DNA from: Pectinophora gossypiella
Taxonomy: Eukaryota > Arthropoda > Insecta > Lepidoptera > Gelechiidae
DNA length: 64,000 nt
NCBI RefSeq assembly: GCF_024362695.1
Contig: NC_065417.1
Location: 11,649,001-11,713,000, forward strand
Reading direction: 5' to 3'
Both the position numbers and the translations under genes were made by a program. The notes beneath the pieces were generated by a model that was not told where the DNA came from, made no database searches, and worked only from the letters and a program-made list of their open reading frames with translations. This document shows positions 45,051-57,164 of this stretch, piece after piece (position 1 is the stretch's first letter; each line of letters starts with the position of its first letter).

Positions 45051-45654
45051 CTAGTATTATTGAGGATTACGTGTGTCAGATTTAGTATCTACCTTATACC
45101 TACCTATATGTATACATGTAGGCATAATATTCATGCTATTCTAACATAATAGTCGTTGCGTTCAATTGACATGCAGACGTCTCGAGATGCGGTTCTTAAC
45201 GAGTTGGCTGACTGACTATCACGTCAACTGAGGCAATTTCCATGTTCGTCTTTCCATTCAAATGCTCCGCAACGTCTCAAGTTCATTGACAATACGTCGT
45301 CGAAGATGTATGAACCTGGAAGCACGTTAATCGAGGGGGCTAAAGACGCCACATTGAAGCAATTTATCTAAAAAGCAATGTTGGAATTGGACATTTGCGA
45401 ATAGGTAATTAGGTATTCAATAGCAAGTGCGCAAAATTAAGAAATGTTTTATAGCAATATTTTTAACCCCCTAGCCCTTTTTGTTTAAATCGGGTTGATA
45501 AAGAATTTGCTTTTACTTTAAATATAAGTAGGTACCAATTGAGGAAGCGGTAAACACGCTCGGTCTGCGATTGTTGAAGTTAAGCAACTTTCGCAAAGGC
45601 CGGTCATAGGATGGGTGTCCACATAAAAAACAAAAAAAGTTTTCATCTCGAGCT

Positions 45655-45825
45655 CCTCCGTGCTTCGGAAGACACGTTAAGCCGTTGGTCCCGGCTGCAT
45701 TAGCAGTCGTTAATAACCATCAATCCGCACTGGGCCCGCATGATGGTTTAAGGCCCGATCTCCCTATCCATCCATAGGGAAGGCCCGTGCCCCAGCAGTG
45801 AGGACGTTAATGGGCTGATGATGAT
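45655..45825 (+). repeat. SINE-like 3' tail with (GAT)n end
   Basis: It has 'gtgcttcggaagacacgtta', then 'gccgttggtcccggctgcat', 'cgcactgggcccgcatgatg' and the end 'gggctgatgatgatga'. The first part recalls the central domain of the tRNA-SINEs, but the tail differs. Confidence 0.65.
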
Positions 45826-45964
45826 GAGGTACCAATTATAGTAATAGGTACTTACATATGGAAATTACTTAGGTTTGATTTTAAGAACTAGATCAGAAAA
45901 ACATTAAATTGCAAAAACTATGATATATTAACATTTTAGCCTTATTAAACATACAGTTGGCTCA

Positions 45965-46320
45965 AACATTATAGACGGCGATACCGCTCACCTATCACGT
46001 TAGTCTAACAAAAAGCTCGGTGAGGTGTGGGTACTTAGTTTATTTATTTATTTATTTATTTATTTATTTGTACACAATGAAACAGACACAAGAAACATAC
46101 AAAGAAAACAGATAGTACAGGCAAGCTTATCTCTAAACAAAGAGATTTCTTCCAGCTGACCTACGTGACAAGAGAGACTTTCAACGTATAATATTATATA
46201 GATAGACATACATACGCGTACAAATTATCATTAAATTATTATTTAATTAGTTCATCTTGCGGTGGATGTAACTCTTAACTACCCCAATACAGACATAGTT
46301 TTGCGTCAGCTTATGCTTGT
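45965..46320 (+). repeat. Dispersed repeat R4 with (TTTA)n microsatellite
   Basis: 'tatagacggcgataccgctc' to 'aactcttaactaccccaata' matches pieces at 56870-56970 and 8190-8270. It is interrupted by a (ttta)n run at about 46037-46070 and unrelated sequence after it. Confidence 0.6.
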
Positions 46321-46369
46321 GGGCATAAGCCCACATTCAAGCCAATAATCCAGCTCATAATTCTGGATG

Positions 46370-46520
46370 AATATCAAGTGGAATTTTCCGTCGCAAAATT
46401 CATGATTATTTTTGTGTTATTTTAAATTATTTTTAATTGTATACTATTATGATGGAAAATTCCACTTGATATCTTAGAATAATGAGCTGAATCATCCCCC
46501 TCAGTATTTGTTACGATGTC
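46370..46520. repeat. Hairpin MITE family B, copy 2
   Basis: 'atatcaagtggaattttccg' and the inverse 'ggaaaattccacttgatatc' flank a 60-bp loop. 'cccctcagtatttgttacga' follows. This is a partial copy of the element at 27135-27315. Confidence 0.7.
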
Positions 46521-47825
46521 ACTCTTCTTCTTATCGTGTGGGTCGTGAGGTAGAATACCAACCACTACGATGTCACTAATACCTTGCATTAACATACTAG
46601 CTTTGTTTGTTTCATGCCCAATTAATCGTAGGTATAGGTTAAAAACCTCTGTCAGTTATTGTAAAGCCTCGGATGGCATATACTCCTTGGCTGGCCAAAG
46701 CTCTTCCAGTCCCTCTGACACAGACGCCAGTCTCGGCACAATGGCAACCAATCTCCGGGGGCACGCCATGAGATATTATAATTAACGTCCAGCCGTACGT
46801 ATTCATTGGCCCAATTTGCTGGCGACACAATATTTGGACAATGGGATTAGTCAGGTGAGGGACCGGTATGACGTCGACCCGACCGGGACCTCTGCCTTGA
46901 GTAAGAGGCATATCGTCGCATTATAGTGAAAACCGCTTAAGCGCCTATTTGAAAAACCACATTGTGGACGGACGTGTAATATTTACAGGGTTTCCCCAGT
47001 ACGGGATCCGCCAGTAATGTATATGTCGTGGCCATAGTGATAATTTCATGATGTGCTCGAACATCGATTAGTAGATTATGCATAAAAAAATAAAGCGACA
47101 CCAGCGCCACTACCGGTGGATATTGATCTGACCGAAGCACATGAAATGTGACATGATCAATTCTAAGATCTGGCCACGACATTTTAAGTGTTTTGATAAA
47201 TAAACATATTCTATTCTAAGTCTCTCATATACTCTAAGGTTGTCTGAAGAGATTGCTACTTAGCAATCAGATCTATTGTACTCTTTCTAATTCTCTTTTT
47301 GTTTTGTATTTCCTGTGTGTGCAATAAAGTATTTGTTAAGTTATGAAGTATTATTTATTTATTTTATTCTTATTCTTATTCTTAAGTTTTCTTAACAAAA
47401 TCTCGCAACTCGCAATGGGCTCGCTAGTTTCAATCCAAGTCAAAATTGGTGGTCATACCCTAATTGAAATTAATTACAAGAAATCGATTTGTTGAAGAGA
47501 ATCACATCGGAATGCGAATTTTCAAAATGGCACTTACATGGTTTTGCCTATAAGCCAACGGTATACGATCTCCTTGCTGCATGCAGAACGTAGGACAACA
47601 CTGGCTGTTTGGTTTAGTTTAAGCGTTATGAGTAAATAACGAATGGGGAACGTCGGGCGCTGTATTTCGATTGCTGATGTGTTTGCTAGCGATGTCCGGT
47701 TAGGCATTCGTCATATACTTACGTAGATGTTTACCTACCTATTTCTAGGTATACCTTTTACTTTTTTTAATAATATAGGCTCGCGTTTGAGTACAATTTA
47801 CCTGATGGGAAGTGACAGATAGTCA
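46521..47825. other. Gene-poor DNA
   Basis: Short repeats and a SINE-like 'tcttcttatcgtgtgggtcg' fragment (46524-46560) are seen. Another 3' end with 'gtgtgcaataaagtatttgt' lies near 47315-47340, suggesting a retroposon tail. No supported gene. Confidence 0.4.
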
Positions 47826-48110
47826 TTGGGTGGATCACGCTTACCTAGCAAATACCTGTTCACACTAGCCTTGAAGACTATAACGAGTTGGAAAAACAGA
47901 CGACGGCAGACAGTTCCAGTCCTTTGCTGTTCGCATCAAAAAGAGAGGCGCAAAACGTTTAGTGCGGATTGGTATATCCACAACATAGGTATGAAATGTC
48001 CGCCGATGTCTAGTTGTTCGTAGATGGAATGAAGTGGGTGGAATTACCTCGTGACGCCTTCTATGTTTTGATATAAGTACTTTTGTTTTACTTATTTGTA
48101 TGGTCATCTA
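47826..48110 (-). pseudogene. LINE (jockey-like) C-terminal fragment, second copy
   Basis: The minus strand encodes HRRTFHTYVVDIPIRTKRFA then RTAKDWNCLPSSVFPTRY, the same C-terminal pattern as at 42541-42830. The end of the protein continues in another frame, so a frameshift is present. It is a truncated, dead copy. Confidence 0.65.
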
Positions 48111-48414
48111 CCCGCAAGAGCAGCGTGCCCCCTATCACCTACCCTGCGGTTCATTGAGGGGAGGCCTGTGCCTGGCTGGCCTGTGCCTGGCTTAGGTTAC
48201 TTATGTATTTGTTCGGAGTCGCCTCTTGTTATTATATTAGCGTTTTGGTGGTCGTGAGTAGGATTTTAATTCGTTTTATTTTGTCAGCGAGGAATAGTAC
48301 GATGTCCACCGGAGCCTCTGCCTTGAGTAAGTCGCATATAGGATCTCCCCGATGCCTGCAGAACGCAGGATAAAAAAAAATATTTTTTTAAATTATTTTC
48401 TGTTCTATACTTTT

Positions 48415-48505
48415 GCGACGGAAAATTTCACTTGATATCAACTCGTAGTCATGGTCTGAATTTTCCCTCAAAGTTTTCGTTACGATGTCACTAACACCCG
48501 GTATA
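48415..48505. repeat. Hairpin MITE family B, fragment
   Basis: 'gacggaaaatttcacttgat' and 'ttcgttacgatgtcactaac' match the right half of 27135-27315. The left arm is absent. Confidence 0.6.
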
Positions 48506-48705
48506 GGTATTTACTTATAAACAGTTTTATTATCTTGTACAAGGCTACTATACTACTTAGTTTTAATTTTTCATATGCCGTGTGGGAGCTTTCAGCGTTC
48601 CTCATTTGTCCGGCGAAGTAGTTGATGATATCAGAGACAAATCTAACAAGTCACGTCAAGACATAAACCTAATTAGGAGTAGATATGTAGATATATTGTT
48701 TCTTT

Positions 48706-49052
48706 TTAACCCCCGACGCAAAAACGACGGGGTGTTATAAGTTTGACGTGCCTGTGTAGATGTGTATGTGTCTGTCTGTGGCATCGTAGCTCCCAAACGG
48801 AATATCCGATTTTAATGCGGCTTTTTTGTTTGAAAGGTATATTAGTAGAGAGTGTTCTCAGCTATGTTTTGTGGAAATCGGTTCAGGTCTTCAAGGTCAT
48901 CAGGTCGTTTGTTAAGTGTGATAGGAATGTTACACGCTCAGTTTGCTTGCAAGCTATGTGGGATAAGTTATTTTTTGCTTTTTATAGGGTTTAGCATTTT
49001 TAACCTTTTTTCATAATAATTGAGTAAGTACTATTTTTTGGTCGGGGGTTTT
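48706..49052. repeat. Repeat bounded by 'aacccccgac' and its inverse
   Basis: It starts 'taacccccgacgcaaaaacg' and ends 'tttggtcgggggtttttaat', giving short inverted ends around about 345 bp. Short ORFs inside show no domain. This is probably a non-autonomous element. Confidence 0.5.
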
Positions 49053-49059
49053 TAATTTT

Positions 49060-49918
49060 TTTAATTTAATGTTATTAGATTTAAACCCTAATAAGTAGGT
49101 ATAGAGTTTCTAATAAGGTGTTATTTCAGTGAAATACGAGTATTATTGCAATAAAAGGGGCTTTACTCTTTACGAATTGCATAACAAGTAGCGAGTTATA
49201 ACCCACTAAATTATGCTTGGTATAATCAAATGCGTGTTACTAGTCACGAAAGACTCGTTAAAGTCAAACTGAAATAGGATTTTGAAAACTGGAAATTAAA
49301 AATTAAGTAAAAGAAAGTCGTCGTATAATATAGAAGCAGGGTTGACCGGTCTCTTCACGCTTGTAATCTCTATCGAGGTAGGCAGGTTAGGCCAGGTTAG
49401 GTAATTTAATAAATTACATCTTGGTATTCAATTACTTTATTGAAGAATATTTTGACAATTTTGTCCTTTTGAACCACCATTATATGGGTGGGTGATGTTG
49501 GATTCGAGTGTCACCATACAATACTGTTAGGACGTCACAATAATCACTTTGTGATTCGTAGTTTGGTTAGTTCATTGCAGACATCAGCCTGCCAACCATT
49601 GGGTTATCGAACCCGATGGTCCGAAAGTAAGATTATGATGAGGCTAAGGAGTAGTTAAGGCTTCTACACATAAGGCCGCTAGTCTTGCCACCGGAATAGC
49701 AGCGCCCTGTGGGATGTAAAGTCACCGGCTTTGCCGCACGAAGGAGCTGCCAGCATGAGCGCGGGGATGCAAGGTCATTGAATTTTTTTTTATTTAAAGA
49801 ATTTTCTGCGGCTCGTGGCGGGTTACCTTTATGACCCATATGAGGGAGGCAGGGTGATGAGGTCAGTAATTGACGTCACACGACAAGGAACAACGGGATC
49901 TCTGATTACTTTGTAGTT
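49060..49918. other. Gene-poor DNA
   Basis: No conserved reading frame or clear repeat boundary was found here. Confidence 0.4.
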
Positions 49919-50244
49919 TCTACTAACGTGTGGGTTGTGTTGTGAGGTGGATTACCAACCTCATCAACCCTGGTGTCAGGGTTACTATTGAGCCGCCAAA
50001 GGCCCCTGACATGACTCGTGTAACGACTACGTTACATCAGTAAGTAGTAACCGGGACCAACGGCTTAACGTGCCTTCCGAAGCACGAATCGTCTTACTTT
50101 CGAACAATTGGGTGGTCAGCCTGTAATATCCTAACCAAACTAGGGATCACAAAGTGATATTTGTGATATGTCTCCACCGGGATCCGAACTCAGAACTTCC
50201 GAATCGTGAGCTCAACGCTCAACCACTGGACCACGGAGGCCGTT
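49919..50244 (-). repeat. tRNA-derived SINE, tail type 2, copy 4 (full length)
   Basis: It contains 'accaacctcatcaaccctgg', 'gaccaacggcttaacgtgcc', 'tcctaaccaaactagggatc' and the tRNA-like head complement 'ccactggaccacggaggccg'. It is the fullest type 2 copy in the window. Confidence 0.82.
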
Positions 50245-50262
50245 ACTTTTGTAGTGAGAGTG

Positions 50263-50430
50263 AGGTTTCACGTAAGTACGTATTCAGTTGCAAATAGTGT
50301 TTCACGTAAGTACGTATTCAGTTGCAAATAGTGCAGTCTACCCGCTTGGACCTTCTCTGAGACCCGCTTGGACCTTCTCTGAGACCCGCTTGGACCTTCT
50401 CTGAGACCCGCTTGGACCTTCTCTGAGAGT
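50263..50430 (+). repeat. Two adjacent tandem arrays (34-bp x2 and 22-bp x4)
   Basis: A 34-bp unit ('gtttcacgtaagtacgtatt' then 'cagttgcaaatagt') occurs twice (about 50263-50331). It is followed at once by four copies of a 22-bp unit ('cccgcttggaccttctctga' plus 'ga') at about 50340-50428. The arrays begin just beyond the SINE head. Confidence 0.9.
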
Positions 50431-50901
50431 ATGTATGTACTTAATTGTTTGTGGCGAACCTGAGCATTCGCCAGCAAGTTGTCTTTGTTACCCTGTTTTT
50501 CTTAGTGCTCTACATTTGTACGGCCAAGTTTGTCAGTTTTACATCTGCAAGTAGATACTCGCGTCAAAAATATAGGAAACGGAATATGAAGTTTTTGTAG
50601 GTAATCGTGTCTAATTGAGAAGTCAAAGAATTGGCCTTGGATGGTAAAGAACGGATAACGTTGCACCGACAGACGCGGGGCGTTTTAATAATAATGACGT
50701 AACCGCGATAAATAAAATAAGATAAGAATAAGAAGAATAGTTTGGTTGGAATTTAAAAAAAAACATGTGTCACAAGTTCAAATCCCGATTCGGGGTTTAA
50801 ACCACTGATTTCTACTATGAGTTTGAAATTCGTGTTTGAATTTGTGCCCGGTGGATGGCAATAGGCACTTATTACATGGATATTTATGTATAATAGGTAC
50901 C

Positions 50902-51049
50902 TATTCACGAGCATTAATATGTACCTATACGCTTTGGTACCATGTCACATTAACTGTTTTGACAAATTGAACTGTAAGTCTCACTAAATGTCAAATATGT
51001 TAGTGCGAGAGAATCCTAAAGTGGGTACATTATATTGCTCATGACTGTA
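50902..51049 (+). repeat. MITE family A, copy 5
   Basis: It runs 'tattcacgagcattaatatg' to 'gctcatgactgta', with a few substitutions and 'gtacc' inserted near the left end. Confidence 0.78.
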
Positions 51050-54000
51050 CCTATATTTTAAACCTCTGCCTAAGCCCTTCGGCGATACGGGTATGCCATG
51101 TTATATGTTTGGTATGTTGTGAATTTAAAAAAGTTAGATTAGTAATCAAATACCGATTATGGTCTCACATAAATTTATTTCTTCATATACATATGTATAA
51201 TTTTGCGAATCCACTGTGTCCCGAGACGCAGCGCGGGAATTTTTACAAAAAAATCATCTTCTACAAACTCCTACATTACATTCACACTCCCGCCAAAATG
51301 CGTCCACCATCTTAATTGCACTAAACATTTCAATTATCATAGCAAAGGAATAGCATAATTATGCCAACCTCCACATTAGCAATTAGCACTCCAATTAGAA
51401 ACGCGAAATGGCAAGTGATATAGAAATTATAGTGATACACTGGATTTGTACTTGTACATAAATGCAATTAATTTCATTATGTTCACAAAATATTTCAATT
51501 TAGCTTATTATTATTTGGGGTATTCGACATGGCAACATTAATTTTATTATGTATATTGATAAACATTTTAGCGATATGAATGAATAAAATTCAGATAGTT
51601 TTCTCAAACTGAGCTTCTTTTACCAACATCAGGATAAAACCGGATATACCCTCAAACAATAATAAACCTCACAATTTATTAGAAATCACATTAATTATTA
51701 ATTGAATTAAATACATGTAAAATGAATTTGTCATTAAACAACTTATACTAATTATATATGAACACAGGATATCATTTTAGCTAACATACAAGAAAATCAA
51801 ATAAAAACACATAGAAATTAGTAAAATCAGTCTTATGCGTAAAAAGGAACGCATGTGATGATTGATTAGACGACACGAAATGAAAACCAATGAATGAGTG
51901 AGACAAAAACATTTTGTTTTGTACTTACTGGAATTACAGCACCTTTATATGGCATGGTATATTAATTGCACTGATAACGAATTGCATTAAAAACAACCCT
52001 AATTAGCTAGGTATTTTGAAAATATACACAAAGAACTGATTACAATAAAAATATAGCTAAAGTAGCTGCTTATGTCTATTGAAGCTGCCAGATTAAAAAA
52101 ATACATTAAAAAGGAATAAAAAATAATTAACTGATGTGCGTTCGAAAACAATAAACACGTAAATAGATTCGAGTGTGTATACAACGTACATAATAAGTAT
52201 AGTTAATATAAAAAATAAAAACGGAATGAATGAAAAATAAAGCTCGTTTTATTAAAAGCTGCCTAAATGAAATAAAGCTCCCCATTCGCGTGTAATGCCT
52301 CGATCCTCGCTAAATACATGATTTATCAACGAGTATTAAATTTTCACTATAACCTCAATTAACAATATTTTCAATTAAGTCTACGTTACGTTTCGTATTT
52401 TATTGTTTTTTTACTTTTAAATTCAATAGGCTAAGTGATACGATTGGCATTGGCAGTTACGAACGATCGCGGTGGCGGGCTAGCCGACCGGTTCAAACGC
52501 ACTTATTTAATTATACTTTTACAAGAATTGGATTTACTTTATAATTGTTCGCGTATCTACGTTTTCGTGTTAAAATACCGCGCTGATTGGGATTCCTAAG
52601 ATTAGGTTTAGATTTAGAAGCTCAACTTTAACTTTATATACGTAGACCGATACAAGTATAAGTAAGTATTGTATAAAATGAGTGAAAAACCTAAAAATCT
52701 TACACGATACTAGGCAAGGGGATTACTGTAAAGGATTAAACAATTTCCTACACTTAAAGATAGCTTAAAATAGTGCGATAGATTTGAAGTCACAATTAAG
52801 TTTCTCTAGGTATTTATTTCTCATGACATAATTTTAATGAAAGATCAAATGAACTAGTACTAGGGGAGTGGCCTCGTATTTTTGGTATCATTATGTCGAC
52901 AAATCCACTTTTTAATTATACACATTGTTATTTAATTTACGTAATGACGTGACGAAATTCGTTCTTCATTTTATCGAACCATCCTTCATAAACACTTACG
53001 TTACCACACCGACAAAACATTTTTTTCTACCTACAAATAGATATGTCATCGGATCACGATCATCCTCTAAAAGCAAGCGGTGATTATTAAAAAATAGCCT
53101 AAATAGTCTAATTCTAATTACACGATGAAAATAAATGTGGCGATGCTTATTCTATTGTAGTTTTGTAGCCTCGGTTGAGCAGGATTAGTGGAATTAAAAT
53201 AACAATGGTTTGTTGGTCCTTTGATAAGAACGTTGGGTCTACGGGGGCAAGAGTGACTGGGGCGCCAGTATGGATCGAGCGGGCAGTTTGCGAATATCGC
53301 GGACTCTTCAAGCCCATACTGTACGTGAGCAAACAAAATGTCGGAATGATGCCTATTTACATAAATACCTTCTACTCACGGGACTGACACAATTTCACAC
53401 GACACAGCCGATTCGTCTATAAGTTTATAATATTGCAGTAATGAAACGAGTTACCACCATTTACACTACTTAACATATTTAACACCCGATAAGAAAAATA
53501 AACTTCTAATTACAGTTGCAATAACTATTTATACATTTTACATTATTATGTTGTATAAGTGACGACCAGAATTGAATATTTTTATAATATCGCGTAATAT
53601 TTAAGTCTCTAAGCGCATTGTTTCTAAATTACATTTATAATTTAGCAAATTAATAGTCACTGGCGAAATACACTGGTAATTTATATATGTCTCGAAACTC
53701 TGTCTTTAATAATATTTATTTAAATGCATCTAAGTATACTTTCAACTGTTTATATGGACTTCAACATTAACTGTTCCAAATTTAGAGACAAAAATAGCAC
53801 GAACAGCTGTTTAATTAGGTCTATCATAAGTACCTATGGGATAATAATATAACTAGTTATAATTATTACCCTTCCGCCTCACAATCATGGTATTTAGTGG
53901 TCACAATCGTAAATATACATCATAAGTAGCGTTCCTAGGCACTCATACATGTTTGCTTCGTATTATAAGTAACAACAATGAATGATCTATATGAGTACAG

Positions 54001-54650
54001 TACAGTCAGTCATTATCGCGAACTTCACTACGATAGGTTAATATAAGCGTTGCGTACACTGTAGAGGTTACTCTAACAGAGGAAGATAGGCGCGGAGACG
54101 AGCGTTGATAGACGATGAGGCATTAAGTGCTACTGCCATAAGACAAAAGCTTCCTTCTCTCTTTTATACTTCTATTTTGTTGCGCCCGAAAGGGTCTATG
54201 ATGTGAAACTCATATGTAACTTACAAACTTGTACACCATCATAGTATGCAAATAAAGAATATTGAATATGAATGTTGACACCCGAGGTAAGACTGTGGTA
54301 TTGACGTTGATGGTCAGCGTGTCTAAATGATGCAGACACGATCACAAGAAGTTAACACTTTCGGCTGAGCAACGTCATTATACGTCAAAATGAAAACACC
54401 CAAATTGACGCAACGTATATTCCCGTCAATGAAAAAATATATTTTATTCCCACTACGTGATAGAGCGCTGACAGCCGATACTAAATTCTATTAGCTACGT
54501 CATTGCGCCACAACACATTAGATTCCCAAATCTCTAGCGCCGCGCTGCATTCGTTTTTACCGTCATTTTATAGAGGTCACTCACACATACACATTTATTA
54601 CGCATACAATCACAACGTTGTTGGACGTCATCCTGTAAGCTCCGCGCCAT
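51050..54650. other. AT-rich DNA without recognised gene or repeat
   Basis: This block is notably poorer in repeats than its surroundings. A GC-richer patch at 53160-53335 has an open minus-strand frame (…SPRYSQTARSIHTGAPVTLA…) with no recognised domain. The stretch might hold 3' UTR of the LAR gene near its right side or an unrecognised noncoding transcript. Confidence 0.35.
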
Positions 54651-54699
54651 TGTAAATGTCTTATGTGTCAATTTTACGTGGTAGGAGCCGTACAACTTT

Positions 54700-56160
54700 A
54701 CGTGATATCGTAATAAGCGGATTCTTCATCAACAGATGTATTGGGGGCTCGTCCTGGGTCCCCGCTGCGTGCAGAGATGGAAGTCTGCTCAGCGTCTCGC
54801 GTGTCACCGCCGCTTGCATATATCGAGGGTCCTTCATAAATGACTACGTTACCACTTTCACAGCAACAGACTTTTTGGCAACTGTTACATCACCTCTGTA
54901 CCTGCTATATTGCTCGCGCCTACGGAGGGCCACTCGGTGCTTCCTGCATCGCCGCAGCTTGTAGATATTGTGGATAATTCTTAGTCATCGTCCTGCATCG
55001 CCACCACTTGTAGGCATAGAGAGTGACCGACATCTCTTGTATTGCCACTGTTTGCTGATATATAGAGGATAATTCAGCATCTCGTCAATCTCGAAGTTAT
55101 TCAAGAGATGCTGAAGTGAATGAGAGGCGGCTGGCGGGACGCGGAACGGTGCCTCCAGTGGGAACGTTGCCCGTCTCGTGGCCGTTCTCGAGCCGTATAA
55201 TCAAGTGAGAAACAACGACCAGGACGTCGAACATCGTCTTCAGTTACAGGTGCTCGGTAAGAAGTCTACAACGTGTGGGGGAAACATTTAATTGAATTTG
55301 AATACGTTATAACAGAAGTAGACGGACCAAATTCAAATTGAGCACCTGCAGAAACATTATCAAAATACAATGTTGGTACTATTATCTAATGTGGTTTTTC
55401 TCAATCACATGTAGCTTGAGGCGGTGTTTAGCGTCTTGGTACTCGTTGCCTGCTGGTTTGTATGTCGCGGGAGCGGCTTCGAAATGGGCGATGTTCTTAT
55501 GAACTGTTTAGGTTCTTACTGAATATAATGTTCTGCGTTTTTCCGGGTGAGAGCCTTCAGCGCTCCCCATTTGTCCGGCCAAGTAGTTGATGCCATCTGC
55601 GGCAAATCTACAATATGTCACGTCAAAAAAAAGTGTTCTGCGTCTTGCTGGCTCCCTCTCGTTTACTTGAACACTCTTGAGAGCAATTATTGGTCAGCAA
55701 AAATTTAGCTTCGATCGCCATCGACTCGCAAAGAAGAAGAAGAGCTCTGGAATGACTACGAATTGTCGAGATGCTAGACTATTATCTATATCTGCAGATG
55801 TTGACGACGCAGAGGATCCTGGGTTGCCCTCTGTATCAGCAAGCGATGGTCAGGCAGGAGATGCTGAATTAGTCTCTATATCTGCAGGCAACGCAGAAGG
55901 TATTGGATAGTCCGCAGTGTCTGCAGGTTGCGGTGACGCGGCAGGTGTTGGGTGGTTTTCTGCAGGCGCCAACAATTCAGAAGGCAGAGGGTGGTCCACA
56001 GCAGGTTCAGGTAGTGTTAACTGCAGTAACGTGCCTATTTCTACCTTAGGAACCTTTCTATATCTGCAGGCGGCGGTGTCGCGCGAGATGTTAAGTGGAC
56101 TCCCACTCCATCACTGTATGCAGCGGTGGACCGCGATGACCTTCTATTATATCTGTTGAT
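54700..56160. repeat. Degenerate minisatellite-like region
   Basis: Variants of 'ctatatctgcaggc' and 'gtagatattgtggat', each followed by GC-richer 'gatgctgaa' or 'gacgacgcag' type text, recur irregularly at 54820-55090 and 55790-56075. Short frames on both strands give Ser/Ala/Gly or Pro/Ala-rich peptides (PADIE repeats on the minus strand), none uninterrupted. An R1 fragment lies at 55546-55631. Confidence 0.5.
55546..55631 (-). repeat. Interspersed repeat R1, short copy
   Basis: 'gtgagagccttcagcgctcc' to 'cacgtcaaaaaaaa' is the A-run end of R1 only, as in 48588-48662. Confidence 0.7.
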
Positions 56161-57164
56161 GAAGTACCCACGGCGGCATCCTCACCTGGACTATGATTTG
56201 ACGTGGTCTTTTGTCGTTTTGGACGGAAATCAGTAATTATGCTGATAGAGTTTCATTATATCTCTGAGAAGTAGAACCATCCAATACACGTATATTGAAA
56301 AAGTCGACTTGTTCTCTTGTTGCAAATAATATTTTTACTTACTCAGTGATCAAAATATAACTTTTTATACCGATTTTTATAATTAATATTCAGAAAAGCG
56401 TCTATTGACGGCGACGTTTATAAACGTTGTCAAAATAATAAATAATTATATTTGAGTATTGCGTGACAGAACGTATTCAAACGTCCTCGTCATTAGATGT
56501 TGTTAGTTAAACTGTAAACATTATGTTACCCACATGTGACGCAACTTCTATAAACGTTGACGTTGTTAGACGTTGTTCCTTTTACTGATGATCGTAGTAT
56601 AACGGTTATGATAGAACGCTTATATACGACGACGTTTAGTAACGTTTGTGCCATATTTCACATTATTCTTGCTTATAACAAAATCAGAACGTCCTTCAGC
56701 GTCTCCTAATTTTATATGGAAAATTAATGTGTCATAATACATTTTTTTAAATAGCCGTCCGGTCAGCCGAAAGTGTTAACAGTAGGGTCGTTTTTGAAAC
56801 GCAGAGGGAAATGTTTTAGAGGGATTGATTTCCATTTAGGATAATAGTGCAGTTTTCAACAACACAGGCTCGATTATAGACGGCGATACAGCTCCCCATT
56901 CACGTGGCTCGGGGAGGCGTGGGTACTTAGTTCATCTTGTGATGGATGTACCTCTGACCAACCAATTGAGTAGTCGTGAGCTTATAATAGTACTTGTGTA
57001 AGTGTAGTAGTTAATTGTTAGTTTAAGACAGGGAGTTCTATATAGTTATTTTTGCCCACAATTATCTATCAACACTATCGCCTCCGCTCTAGGAATCTAT
57101 ACGGTTAAGTATATACGTAGTGAGTCAAGCGTAAACAAGACGTTTAGACGAGCATGTCTCAGCG
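56161..57164. other. Intergenic DNA downstream of the LAR stop codon
   Basis: It probably contains the LAR 3' UTR (minus strand). 'gacgttgttagacgttgttc' style ACGTT-rich text at 56400-56700 is repetitive. An R4 fragment lies at 56870-56970. No other gene is supported. Confidence 0.4.

Noticed and set aside
44727..45149. 140-codon plus-strand frame
   Set aside because: It reads through a SINE in reverse and has no recognised domain.
53118..53336. Minus-strand frame of 60-70 codons as a possible exon
   Set aside because: The GC-rich patch is open in two frames, but I could find neither a partner exon with matching phase nor a known domain, so it is mentioned only in the surrounding block.
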